Shown: in pieces, positions 26,124-32,534 of the stretch
Layout of the letters: each line of letters begins with the position of its first letter
Numbering within the stretch: position 1 is the first letter of the stretch
Assembly: GCA_902791935.1 (NCBI GenBank)
Contig: CADAXQ010000002.1
Span: 56,042 to 120,041 of the forward strand
Reading direction: 5' to 3'
Length of the DNA: 64,000 bases
Source: an uncultured Erysipelotrichaceae bacterium
GTDB lineage: Bacteria; Bacillota_I; Bacilli_A; RFN20; CAG-826
Position numbers and translations under genes: made by a program
The notes under the pieces: generated by a model
Database searches by the model: none
What the model was told of the DNA's origin: nothing
What the model saw: the letters and a program-made list of their open reading frames with translations, nothing else

Positions 26124-27317
26124 TTACTTCAGCGTCTCGTAATAAGCAGCCAATTCATTCTTGCCTTCTTCGTCCAAGGCGAATGGATAACGGAAGCCTG
26201 GAATGACTTTGAAATGTAACTGTGTCAAGCGGTCGGAAAGGTTTTTAACGGCTTCCCCACTCCAGCCATAGTCACCGAATGCGGAGGCTTTTTTGCCTTG
26301 GCCGATTGTCCAGGTGATGTGGGATAACAATTCGTAGAAAAGCGAGATGGCATCACCGACCAAGGTTGGCGAGCCAAGAAGCAACATGCCCGAAGTACGG
26401 ATGTCATCTAAGATGGCGTTCCGTTCTTTTTCATAATTGATGGCATCGATTTCGTAGAACGAAACTTTCTTGCCGTCTTGAAGGAGACGATCGCGCAAAT
26501 ATTCAGCCATCGTGCGGGTATAGCCATAAGCGCTTGCATAAACTATGGTGACATGATTGGAATCATTGACTGGCAAGAACTTCTTTGCTCGTTCCCGATA
26601 GATTTGAATTTGTTTTTGAACGTCTTGATCGATGACGGGACCATGTCCTGGGCAAATCATGTCTAAGTCTAATTTCTCAACCCGATCGCAGGCTGGGACA
26701 ATAAAGTTAGCGAATGGCGCCATGATATGGTCGAAATAATAGTCCACTGCTTCGTAGTAGCCTTTTTGATCTGGCTCTTTGGAAAGTAACATCGCGTCTG
26801 AAGCAAAGTGGCCACCGAACGCGTCACAAGAAATCAATACTTTAAGTTCCGGAATATATGTGAACATCACGTCTGGCCAATGAAGCATTAAGCCGGAGAC
26901 GAATTGGAACGTATAGCCGCCGAAAGAGAATGGTTTGGCCGGATTCATCACCATCTGTTTGAAAGGACGACGCAAAATGTGCGTTAAATTGGTTAACGCC
27001 GGTGTAGAAGCAACAATCGTGATATTCGGATTCAAATCCAGCAAGCGTGCGATTGAGCCAGAATGATCCGGCTCCGTGTGCGTTACAAACAAATATTTGA
27101 TGTCTTGCGCAGAAGAAACTGCTTGGAGGTGTTCCAAATAAGTATCCACAAAAGGAGCTTTTACGGTCTCCCAAACGACGGTTCCTTCTGACGTCTTTAA
27201 TAAATAGGAATTATAGGAAGTTCCTTCCTCCGTCAAAACCGCAACGTCGAACACCTTCAAAGCGTGGTCGACATAGCCGATGGAATAAAAATTTTTCTTT
27301 AGCTCTAAAACATTCAT
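26124..27317 (-). CDS. fprA: Flavodiiron protein (A-type flavoprotein)
   Basis: This enzyme reduces O2 to water (or NO to N2O) and protects anaerobes. The 397 residues comprise a diiron metallo-beta-lactamase-like domain with HTEPDHSG (H80, E82, D84, H85), LMLHWPD, ISCDAFGGH and ICPGHGP as metal ligands, and a flavodoxin domain from about residue 255 with VTIVYASAYGYTRTMAEYL (FMN phosphate loop). The ATG at 27317 has AAAGGGA upstream; a GTG six codons earlier is in frame. No rubredoxin gene adjoins it, so the electron donor is encoded elsewhere. It has its own promoter and terminator. Confidence 0.94.
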   Translation of the reverse strand: MNVLELKKNFYSIGYVDHALKVFDVAVLTEEGTSYNSYLLKTSEGTVVWETVKAPFVDTYLEHLQAVSSAQDIKYLFVTHTEPDHSGSIARLLDLNPNITIVASTPALTNLTHILRRPFKQMVMNPAKPFSFGGYTFQFVSGLMLHWPDVMFTYIPELKVLISCDAFGGHFASDAMLLSKEPDQKGYYEAVDYYFDHIMAPFANFIVPACDRVEKLDLDMICPGHGPVIDQDVQKQIQIYRERAKKFLPVNDSNHVTIVYASAYGYTRTMAEYLRDRLLQDGKKVSFYEIDAINYEKERNAILDDIRTSGMLLLGSPTLVGDAISLFYELLSHITWTIGQGKKASAFGDYGWSGEAVKNLSDRLTQLHFKVIPGFRYPFALDEEGKNELAAYYETLK

Positions 27318-27339
27318 AGCGGATTCCCTTTCCACGGGA

Positions 27340-27345
27340 ATTATA
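27340..27345 (-). promoter_or_regulatory. fprA -10 hexamer
   Basis: A perfect TATAAT (minus strand, 27345-27340) lies 22 bases before the fprA ATG. The -35 region overlaps the upstream hsp20 terminator and has no good hexamer. Confidence 0.5.
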
Positions 27346-27348
27346 TTA

Positions 27349-27384
27349 CAAAAAAGAAAAGGGGCGCGAAAAGCATCACGCCCC
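27349..27384 (-). terminator. hsp20 terminator
   Basis: On the minus strand GGGGCG (27384-27379) pairs with CGCCCC (27366-27361), followed by CTTTTCTTTTTTG. It separates the heat-shock gene from fprA. Confidence 0.75.
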
Positions 27385-27402
27385 CTTCAGCACCCACACG
27401 CT

Positions 27403-27834
27403 TTATTGAATGCTGATCAAGTGTTCTGCCGGTTTCTCTTCTTTTTCTTTCGGAAGCGTCACCTTCAAAACACCATTTTCGAATTTTGCCGTAATGGCAT
27501 GTTCGTCCACGTCGCCGACGTAATAGGAACGAGTGCTGACCCCAGAGAAGCGTTCACGATGGATATATCTGGTGTGATCGTTGCTGTTGGCATCGTTCTT
27601 GCTTTCGGCTTTCGCTTGAATGGTGAGATAACCGTCATTCAGCGAAACATGGATGTCGTTTTTATCAATGCCAGGAAGTTCGACCTCTAGCGTGTAAGAA
27701 TGGTCATCTTCCTTGATGTCGGTCTTCATTTGCAAACCACGCTCATAGCGTTTCTCGCTGTAAGTGAGCGGTGCGAAGAAGTCGAAGAATGGATCGTAGT
27801 CGTTGTTGCGATAGTTTTGCATTTCATTTTTCAT
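27403..27834 (-). CDS. Small heat-shock protein, Hsp20/alpha-crystallin family
   Basis: An ATP-independent holdase chaperone. The 143 residues have a short N-terminal arm with FFDFFAPL, the alpha-crystallin domain (about 38-130) with YTLEVELPGIDKNDIHVSLNDGYLTIQAK and the hallmark FENGVLKVTLPK, and a short tail with HLISIQ in place of the IxI motif. The start at 27834 is supported by AGGAGGT seven bases upstream; two ATGs further upstream are in frame but lie near the operator. Two CIRCE operators flank its promoter, so HrcA control is clear. Confidence 0.95.
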   Translation of the reverse strand: MKNEMQNYRNNDYDPFFDFFAPLTYSEKRYERGLQMKTDIKEDDHSYTLEVELPGIDKNDIHVSLNDGYLTIQAKAESKNDANSNDHTRYIHRERFSGVSTRSYYVGDVDEHAITAKFENGVLKVTLPKEKEEKPAEHLISIQ

Positions 27835-27857
27835 AAGGTTTAACCTCCTGTTTTTCA

Positions 27858-27884
27858 TTAGCACTCTTTTCTCTCAAGTGCTAA
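27858..27884. promoter_or_regulatory. CIRCE element 1 (HrcA operator) of hsp20
   Basis: TTAGCACTC - 9 bases - AAGTGCTAA, one mismatch from the CIRCE consensus TTAGCACTC-N9-GAGTGCTAA. It lies just downstream of the -10 hexamer, between promoter and ribosome site. Confidence 0.93.
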
Positions 27885-27888
27885 ATCT

Positions 27889-27916
27889 ATTGTAGTCAAC
27901 GATTTAGCACTGTCAA
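27889..27916 (-). promoter_or_regulatory. hsp20 promoter between two CIRCE elements
   Basis: On the minus strand TTGACA (27916-27911), a 16-base spacer and TACAAT (27894-27889) form a near-consensus sigma-A promoter. CIRCE 2 overlaps -35 and CIRCE 1 begins just after -10. Confidence 0.88.
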
Positions 27917-27930
27917 TAGTTGAGTGATAA
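27904..27930. promoter_or_regulatory. CIRCE element 2, degenerate, overlapping hsp20 -35
   Basis: TTAGCACTG - 9 bases - GAGTGATAA, two mismatches from consensus, centred 46 bases from CIRCE 1. Two operators suggest tight or cooperative HrcA repression. Confidence 0.8.
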
Positions 27931-27967
27931 TATTTTTAAAAACATAAGTATCCATCGAATAAAAAAA

Positions 27968-28318
27968 TTAAAAATATTTTTGTTTTTCTCGAATTTGCAT
28001 CATTTTTTCTGCAATTCTTTGCCGATAGATTTTGATATCGATCCAATAGATAGAATGAGGTGAATGTGTCACCAAGTAATGGCTAATGTCGCGATTTAAA
28101 AGATTGCAGATTGCTAAAGAACAATCCTCCGTCGACCGCTGATTCTCCTTATCCTCTAATAAATAATAGGAAAATACGTCTCTAATGGTTTGGCCTAATG
28201 CTTTGGCTTGATAAGTTCCATTCGCTTGGCTGAGACACAAATAAAATTTCTCCTGCAATAGGCGCGATAAGAATCCCAATAGCTCTGCCTTCGCTTCTTC
28301 TTGGCTCCCATGGTTCAT
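27968..28318 (-). CDS. Hypothetical helical protein
   Basis: A 116-residue protein that I do not recognise. It appears all-helical: EEAKAELLGFLSRLLQEKFYLCLS, an ALGQTIRDVFSYYLLED helix, then SLAICNLLNRDISHYLVTH and a basic C-terminal helix IYRQRIAEKMMQIREKQKYF. The size and the hydrophobic-helix pattern recall the ligand domain of TetR-type regulators, but no helix-turn-helix is visible. GGAGGG ten bases upstream selects the ATG at 28318; that site is the 3' arm of the preceding terminator. A longer in-frame reading up to 28354 would cross that hairpin. Confidence 0.6.
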   Translation of the reverse strand: MNHGSQEEAKAELLGFLSRLLQEKFYLCLSQANGTYQAKALGQTIRDVFSYYLLEDKENQRSTEDCSLAICNLLNRDISHYLVTHSPHSIYWIDIKIYRQRIAEKMMQIREKQKYF

Positions 28319-28319
28319 G

Positions 28320-28351
28320 AAAAAAAGCCCTCCTACTTTTGAATAGGAAGG
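28320..28351 (-). terminator. ybaK terminator whose 3' arm carries the next gene's ribosome site
   Basis: On the minus strand CCTTCCTA and TAGGAGGG pair over 8 bp (one wobble) around an eight-base loop (28351-28328), followed by C and seven T. The AGGAGGG of the 3' arm is the only ribosome site for the gene starting at 28318. Hairpin formation would both terminate and mask translation. Confidence 0.6.
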
Positions 28352-28373
28352 CAAAACAGGAACAGGACAAAAA

Positions 28374-28847
28374 TTATTCCATTAAATCAACAAAGGTGCC
28401 GTGCGTGTAACGTTGTAAGTCAAGTGGGGATAAGCCAATTTGGAAACCACGCTTTCCACCAGAAATGTAAATCTTGTCAAATAGTTGCGCAGTTTCGTCA
28501 ATGAAAACGGGGAATTGCTTCTTGAGTCCGATGGGGGAACAGCCACCATGGACATAACCAGTCAATGGCAAGAGTTCCTTCTGCGGAATCATGGCGATTG
28601 ACTTCGCATGTGCCGCCTTGGCCGCTTTCTTTAAATTCAAGGTAGCATTCACAGGAACCTCGAACACAAAATGTTCTTTCTTCTCGTTTTGGCAGACAAG
28701 GCTCTTAAACACACAAGACGGATCTTCGCCTAAAGCGCCTGCAACGCCTTCGCCATCCACAATTTCTTCCGAATACGTATGTTCGGTATAAGGAATGTTT
28801 GCTTCCTCTAATAAACGCATGACGTTCGTTTTAACGATCTTTGCCAT
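28374..28847 (-). CDS. ybaK: Cys-tRNA(Pro)/Cys-tRNA(Cys) deacylase YbaK
   Basis: YbaK removes cysteine mischarged on tRNA(Pro). The 157-residue protein has the YbaK/ProX fold with DPSCVFKSLVCQ (catalytic lysine in FKSLV), PVNATLNLKKAAKAAHAKS, GYVHGGCSPIGLKK and SGGKRGFQIGLSP, all conserved positions in the family. The start lies 17 bases within the upstream HTH gene, suggesting co-transcription. It is followed by a terminator overlapping the next gene's ribosome site. Confidence 0.93.
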   Translation of the reverse strand: MAKIVKTNVMRLLEEANIPYTEHTYSEEIVDGEGVAGALGEDPSCVFKSLVCQNEKKEHFVFEVPVNATLNLKKAAKAAHAKSIAMIPQKELLPLTGYVHGGCSPIGLKKQFPVFIDETAQLFDKIYISGGKRGFQIGLSPLDLQRYTHGTFVDLME

Positions 28848-29781
28848 TTTCTTCTCCCTTGTCTTCTTGTGCTTTTGCTTCTTGAGAACTTAACCGGTCT
28901 AAATAATGCTTTCGTGCCGTAGTCCAAGTAAACGCCGAAATAAAGCATAACGTCACTGACATCACTATCAATAAGGCTGTGGTCACAATGTAAGACACCG
29001 CCAAAAAGATGGCTTTCACGAATCCTGTTTTCAAAACGCCTAAAGCGTCTTCGGCCTGTACCTTTGAAGGCAACGTCTTAAAACCCGCTTTCATGACGGC
29101 ATAGAAGGCATCAGAAATCCAATCGGATTTAAGTAACAACGTATACAAGTAAGAAAAGACGAGATAGGCCAGTAAGAAAGAGCACCCTGCAACCAAATAA
29201 GACCAGAAAGTGCGATCAAACCAAAAGAAAGCGAAAACCGCAAATCCCAAGGCAACAATCCAAGTGATTAATGCCGCGATGATGCTTGTCGTCGTTGCCT
29301 TTCTTAGGCGTTTTTCCATTTTCTCTACGTGGTGTTCTGCGTGAACCGTCTTTAACGAAAGAATCTCGCGGCAACAATCCGCACAAAAATAATCATAACC
29401 AAGCTGCTTGTCAGGCTCATATTCATAGATGGTCCGCGTTTTATGGTGCTTTACGATAGTCGACACTTTTCCCATTCCATAGGCATCAAAGGAATAAATG
29501 GATTTCCCACATCGGGCACACGTTCCGATGAATTTGCCTCGATTTTGTGTCGTTTCCGTGATGGCCGTTTTCTCTTTGCTTTCTTCAGGATGAAAGAAAG
29601 ACGAAGGCACGTTAAAAAGCTGGGCCAATTTGTTTTGGCATTCAGGAGAAGGGATACGGGCGTCTTTCTCCCAATCCCTCACTAAATCTGGCGACACGGA
29701 AAGAAGCGAGCCCAGTTCTTCCTCGCTGAGCCCTTTTTTCTTTCGGTAAAAGGCAATATGTGCACCCAGGGAATTGTTCAT
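28831..29781 (-). CDS. XRE-type HTH protein with zinc ribbon and membrane helices
   Basis: A 316-residue protein joining an N-terminal helix-turn-helix of the Xre/Cro class (IAFYRKKKGLSEEELGSLLSVSPDLVRDWE, given here as the region of residues 9-38), a probable zinc ribbon (CARCGKS near 90 and CADCCRE near 132), a coiled basic helix, and four hydrophobic segments at about 165-190, 195-220, 250-275 and 280-300. A membrane-tethered regulator is plausible. The ATG follows directly after the T-tract of a terminator and has no ribosome-binding site. A second membrane HTH protein is encoded at 54069. Confidence 0.78.
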   Translation of the reverse strand: MNNSLGAHIAFYRKKKGLSEEELGSLLSVSPDLVRDWEKDARIPSPECQNKLAQLFNVPSSFFHPEESKEKTAITETTQNRGKFIGTCARCGKSIYSFDAYGMGKVSTIVKHHKTRTIYEYEPDKQLGYDYFCADCCREILSLKTVHAEHHVEKMEKRLRKATTTSIIAALITWIVALGFAVFAFFWFDRTFWSYLVAGCSFLLAYLVFSYLYTLLLKSDWISDAFYAVMKAGFKTLPSKVQAEDALGVLKTGFVKAIFLAVSYIVTTALLIVMSVTLCFISAFTWTTARKHYLDRLSSQEAKAQEDKGEENGKDR

Positions 29782-29810
29782 AAGAAAGAAAAAGCCTCAA
29801 TCGAGGCTTT
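29781..29810 (-). terminator. Terminator abutting the HTH gene start
   Basis: On the minus strand AAAGCCTC and GAGGCTTT pair over 8 bp with a four-base loop (29810-29791), followed by TTCTTTCTTA, the last base being the A of the ATG. It terminates the upstream membrane-protein gene or attenuates entry into the HTH gene. Confidence 0.75.
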
Positions 29811-29839
29811 CATTATATAAGAGTTTTCTTCTTGAAGCG

Positions 29840-30319
29840 TTAGTTTTGCTTGGCCATGAGACCGCGCATTCCGACGAATAAATCGATGACGGCAGCAACA
29901 GCAGAAGCAATCCCGGACGCTAAATAACCCCAGCCTAACGAAGCAGTGGCATTCGGGATATTTTGAAGCCAGAAACCACCAGCGATGACACCGGCCAAGA
30001 AGAACAAGACGGCACAAACGGCACAAATCAAACCAGTCAAGAAATTTAAGAAAGCACCGAATTTGCTTCCAAAGAAACCAGTAATGGAACCAATGATACC
30101 AAAGAAAGCGGCAATCAAGAGCAAGACAAACCAGGCGATCATGGCACCATGGGGGTCATTCAATTGCATGGCTTCATTGCCGAAGACCAAGTCATAACCA
30201 ATGATGGCATCACCCGTAGAGCTTTTCAGGCCAACGCCAAGCGGGAAGAGCAAAGCGGCTACAACGCCACAAAGCGCAAGCAAACTAAGCAAGCCCGGTA
30301 AAATAGATTTTTTCTTCAT
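29840..30319 (-). CDS. Small four-helix membrane protein, unknown function
   Basis: A 159-residue protein with four hydrophobic segments, about 7-30, 60-85, 93-118 and 125-150. There is a conserved-looking GITGFFGSKFGAFLNFLTG style segment between helices 2 and 3 (residues about 76-96) rich in Gly and Phe. I do not recognise the family. GAGGT lies nine bases before the ATG. It has a good promoter with an operator-like palindrome and is followed by a terminator, so it is likely monocistronic. Confidence 0.7.
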   Translation of the reverse strand: MKKKSILPGLLSLLALCGVVAALLFPLGVGLKSSTGDAIIGYDLVFGNEAMQLNDPHGAMIAWFVLLLIAAFFGIIGSITGFFGSKFGAFLNFLTGLICAVCAVLFFLAGVIAGGFWLQNIPNATASLGWGYLASGIASAVAAVIDLFVGMRGLMAKQN

Positions 30320-30352
30320 AACTCGTACCTCATTCGATGCGGAAACAGCATT

Positions 30353-30385
30353 ATCTTACTCGTAAAGGTATTTTGCTTCAAGCAA
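30353..30385 (-). promoter_or_regulatory. Promoter with palindromic operator for the small membrane protein
   Basis: On the minus strand TTGAAG (30381-30376), 17 bases, TAAGAT (30358-30353). The 13-base palindrome TTGCTT-G-AAGCAA (30385-30373) covers the -35 hexamer, as a repressor site would. Confidence 0.6.
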
Positions 30386-30656
30386 GCATGAAGAAATATC
30401 CATGCTGACATTTTTCCTTCCTCAACCAACCTTTAATATAAATAAGGATAGGCGTGCCCTAAAACACGGCACAGATTTTCTGTTCACGATTGTTCATGAT
30501 GCACAAGGAATGAAAATTCTTAATCCAATCTTGCGCTAATGTCGTTAAAATTACATTTAGTTACACTTTTTACGCCTAAAAAGAAAATAATCATTGAAAT
30601 TTAAGGGTCGTGGTGTAATGTAACCTATGCCTTTTACTCAAAAAGGGGGAATTTTT
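30386..30656. other. Long AT-rich intergenic region before the lipoprotein/opp locus
   Basis: With the promoter to its left this makes a 337-base gap without a gene. It contains a GTGCC/GGCAC hairpin near 30453-30472, AT-rich stretches, and a possible -35 TTGAAA at 30594-30599 upstream of weak -10 candidates (TGTAAT at 30614-30619, TAATGT at 30616-30621) that could drive the lipoprotein gene. AAGGGGGA at 30643-30650 is the ribosome site of that gene. No RNA gene or ORF of note was found. Confidence 0.4.
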
Positions 30657-32465
30657 ATGTTGAAAAAAACAAAGGTTGTAGCGCTTCTAAGCGCATCGGC
30701 GCTTGGCCTCATGGTTGCTTCTTGCAACAACTCCGGCGTCACCGAAAACTCTTCTGAAGTTTCTTCTATTGTTGCCGCTTCTCGTATTCTTCATGATCCT
30801 CTTCCGGATACTGAAGTGGGAATCGCCATCAACTTGGATGAATACATCACGGTCCAATACCGTGACAATTCGCGCTCTCACAATTTTGAAGTCACTTCTG
30901 CGAGTCAGAAAGTGACCATTGACGGTCACTTCATCAGTGCCTCGGAACCAGGCGTCTATTCGTTAACCATCACGGCTGGCACCTTAATCACTCGTTTGGA
31001 CTTCAACGTGGTGACGGAAGAACAATTGGCGTTATCGGAATTCTTAGCGCCGCTTACGATTACCCCAAAGAACTATCGTATTTCGCTTGGTGAAAGCACG
31101 ACGGAATACCTGTTCAGCTATGTCCATACGGAAAATTACGTCGCCATCTATTCGGAAGATGACCCGCTCAATTCTCCTTATGGCAACACCGTGCTTGCTA
31201 AATTATCGGATGGTCATGCCTATTGGGGCGGCATCGTCGATGATGGAAATGGCAACCCGAAAGCGTCATTCCGACCTGGTTATGCGAGCTATGATAACTA
31301 CTACATCACCATGGATATGTCCTTGGAAGCCTCTTCGTTCTCTTACCAAACCGTTGATGGCGCGCAGAAACTCGTCAGCGACACGACGTTTGAACAAAAT
31401 CTCTTAAATTATGGCGCCAGCCAATTCCCGGAACGGAATGACTATAGCTACGCTGGAGCCATCTATCTCGGTCTCAAAGACACCGATCAAGATGGTGTTA
31501 AAGACACAGCGTTCTTCGATTGCCAAGTTTCTTCTTCTAGCGGAACTGGTACCTATGCCGTGCTTGGCCTTTCTCACATTGGTAACGCCAACGTGGCCTG
31601 GATGGATACGGCCGTCACCGACAGTTCCTATGTTCCAGCCGTCATTCACGCACCAGAAATCACCACAGCCTTTGCCGCGTTGGATCAAGGGCGAAACTAC
31701 ACCGTTACGACCGAATTCTTCTCAGCAGACGAAGACGGCAACGAAGTGGTTCCTGCCAATGCAAAAGACGCTGCCTATATGATTTTTGGTTCTAACCACA
31801 TTAAGATCACCCAAACCTTCACGGATGCCGGTGTGATTGCGATTTGCCAAGAACAAACCACCTCGTTTGATTCTAGTGGAAAAGCTACTGTTTCTGACTT
31901 TGCCTTAACGAGCGAATATGCAGTTTGGGATGATGATACAGCTACCTATCGCGCCACTTATGACTCCGGAACCCAAGCGATGAAAGAAGCGACAAAGGTG
32001 CAATCTGCCACTGGTACCGACTATCAAAACGTCTATGATTCTGGTGCTTTGAACTCCATCAGTGCTCGTGCTGTCACTTCGGCTGCCGTGGATTCCACGG
32101 TTTGGACGAAGAAGACCACGAACGAAGACGGAACCGTCACCTATCAAGGTCAATGCGGTACCAACGACGGGGCGGACGAAGTCACTGACGCGCTCTTCCA
32201 ACAACTCTACGATATGAACGGAATTCTTGCCGTCGGTACGAACTACTCTTCTGCTCAGGATTTCACTTCGGGCAAAGCGGCACTCATCTCGCAATCGAAT
32301 TACGATGAATTCACCGTCAATCCAACCACCAACGAAGTCACCATCAAGGTGAATGCCTACATGCCGTTTAGTGATGTCGACAACAACTATGTCGCGATGA
32401 ATATCACGATCAATGCCGTCGGCACCACCACCAACGATTTCTCGTCGTTCGCCATCGCCGCCTAA
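30657..32465 (+). CDS. Surface lipoprotein of unknown family (paralogue A)
   Basis: A 602-residue lipoprotein: signal peptide MLKKTKVVALLSASALGLMV then lipobox ASC at C23, a Ser-rich linker, a small beta domain (about 45-120) and a large beta-rich domain. It is paralogous to the product of 44074-45972: both share a (D)xEIG..xNLxEYITV segment, a YSLTITAG / FTLTIIAG strand, a VxTxExxxxxxFLxxL helix, an NYR motif and YxHTxNY. A calcium-loop-like DTDQDGVKD lies at 31479-31505. The start at 30657 has AAGGGGGA six bases upstream. It is 69 bases before oppA, suggesting it belongs with the peptide importer. Function unknown. Confidence 0.8.
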   Translation: MLKKTKVVALLSASALGLMVASCNNSGVTENSSEVSSIVAASRILHDPLPDTEVGIAINLDEYITVQYRDNSRSHNFEVTSASQKVTIDGHFISASEPGVYSLTITAGTLITRLDFNVVTEEQLALSEFLAPLTITPKNYRISLGESTTEYLFSYVHTENYVAIYSEDDPLNSPYGNTVLAKLSDGHAYWGGIVDDGNGNPKASFRPGYASYDNYYITMDMSLEASSFSYQTVDGAQKLVSDTTFEQNLLNYGASQFPERNDYSYAGAIYLGLKDTDQDGVKDTAFFDCQVSSSSGTGTYAVLGLSHIGNANVAWMDTAVTDSSYVPAVIHAPEITTAFAALDQGRNYTVTTEFFSADEDGNEVVPANAKDAAYMIFGSNHIKITQTFTDAGVIAICQEQTTSFDSSGKATVSDFALTSEYAVWDDDTATYRATYDSGTQAMKEATKVQSATGTDYQNVYDSGALNSISARAVTSAAVDSTVWTKKTTNEDGTVTYQGQCGTNDGADEVTDALFQQLYDMNGILAVGTNYSSAQDFTSGKAALISQSNYDEFTVNPTTNEVTIKVNAYMPFSDVDNNYVAMNITINAVGTTTNDFSSFAIAA

Positions 32466-32478
32466 GGAAAACCTTAGG
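32461..32478 (+). promoter_or_regulatory. Hairpin at the stop codon of lipoprotein A
   Basis: CCTAAGG-AAAA-CCTTAGG, a perfect 7-bp stem with a tetraloop and the stop codon in its 5' arm. No T-tract follows, so it may protect or cleave mRNA rather than terminate before oppA. Confidence 0.35.
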
Positions 32479-32534
32479 TGGGGTGACGTGAGAAATCACA
32501 TCAACCATCAAAATTACAGAAAAGGGGAAAAATC

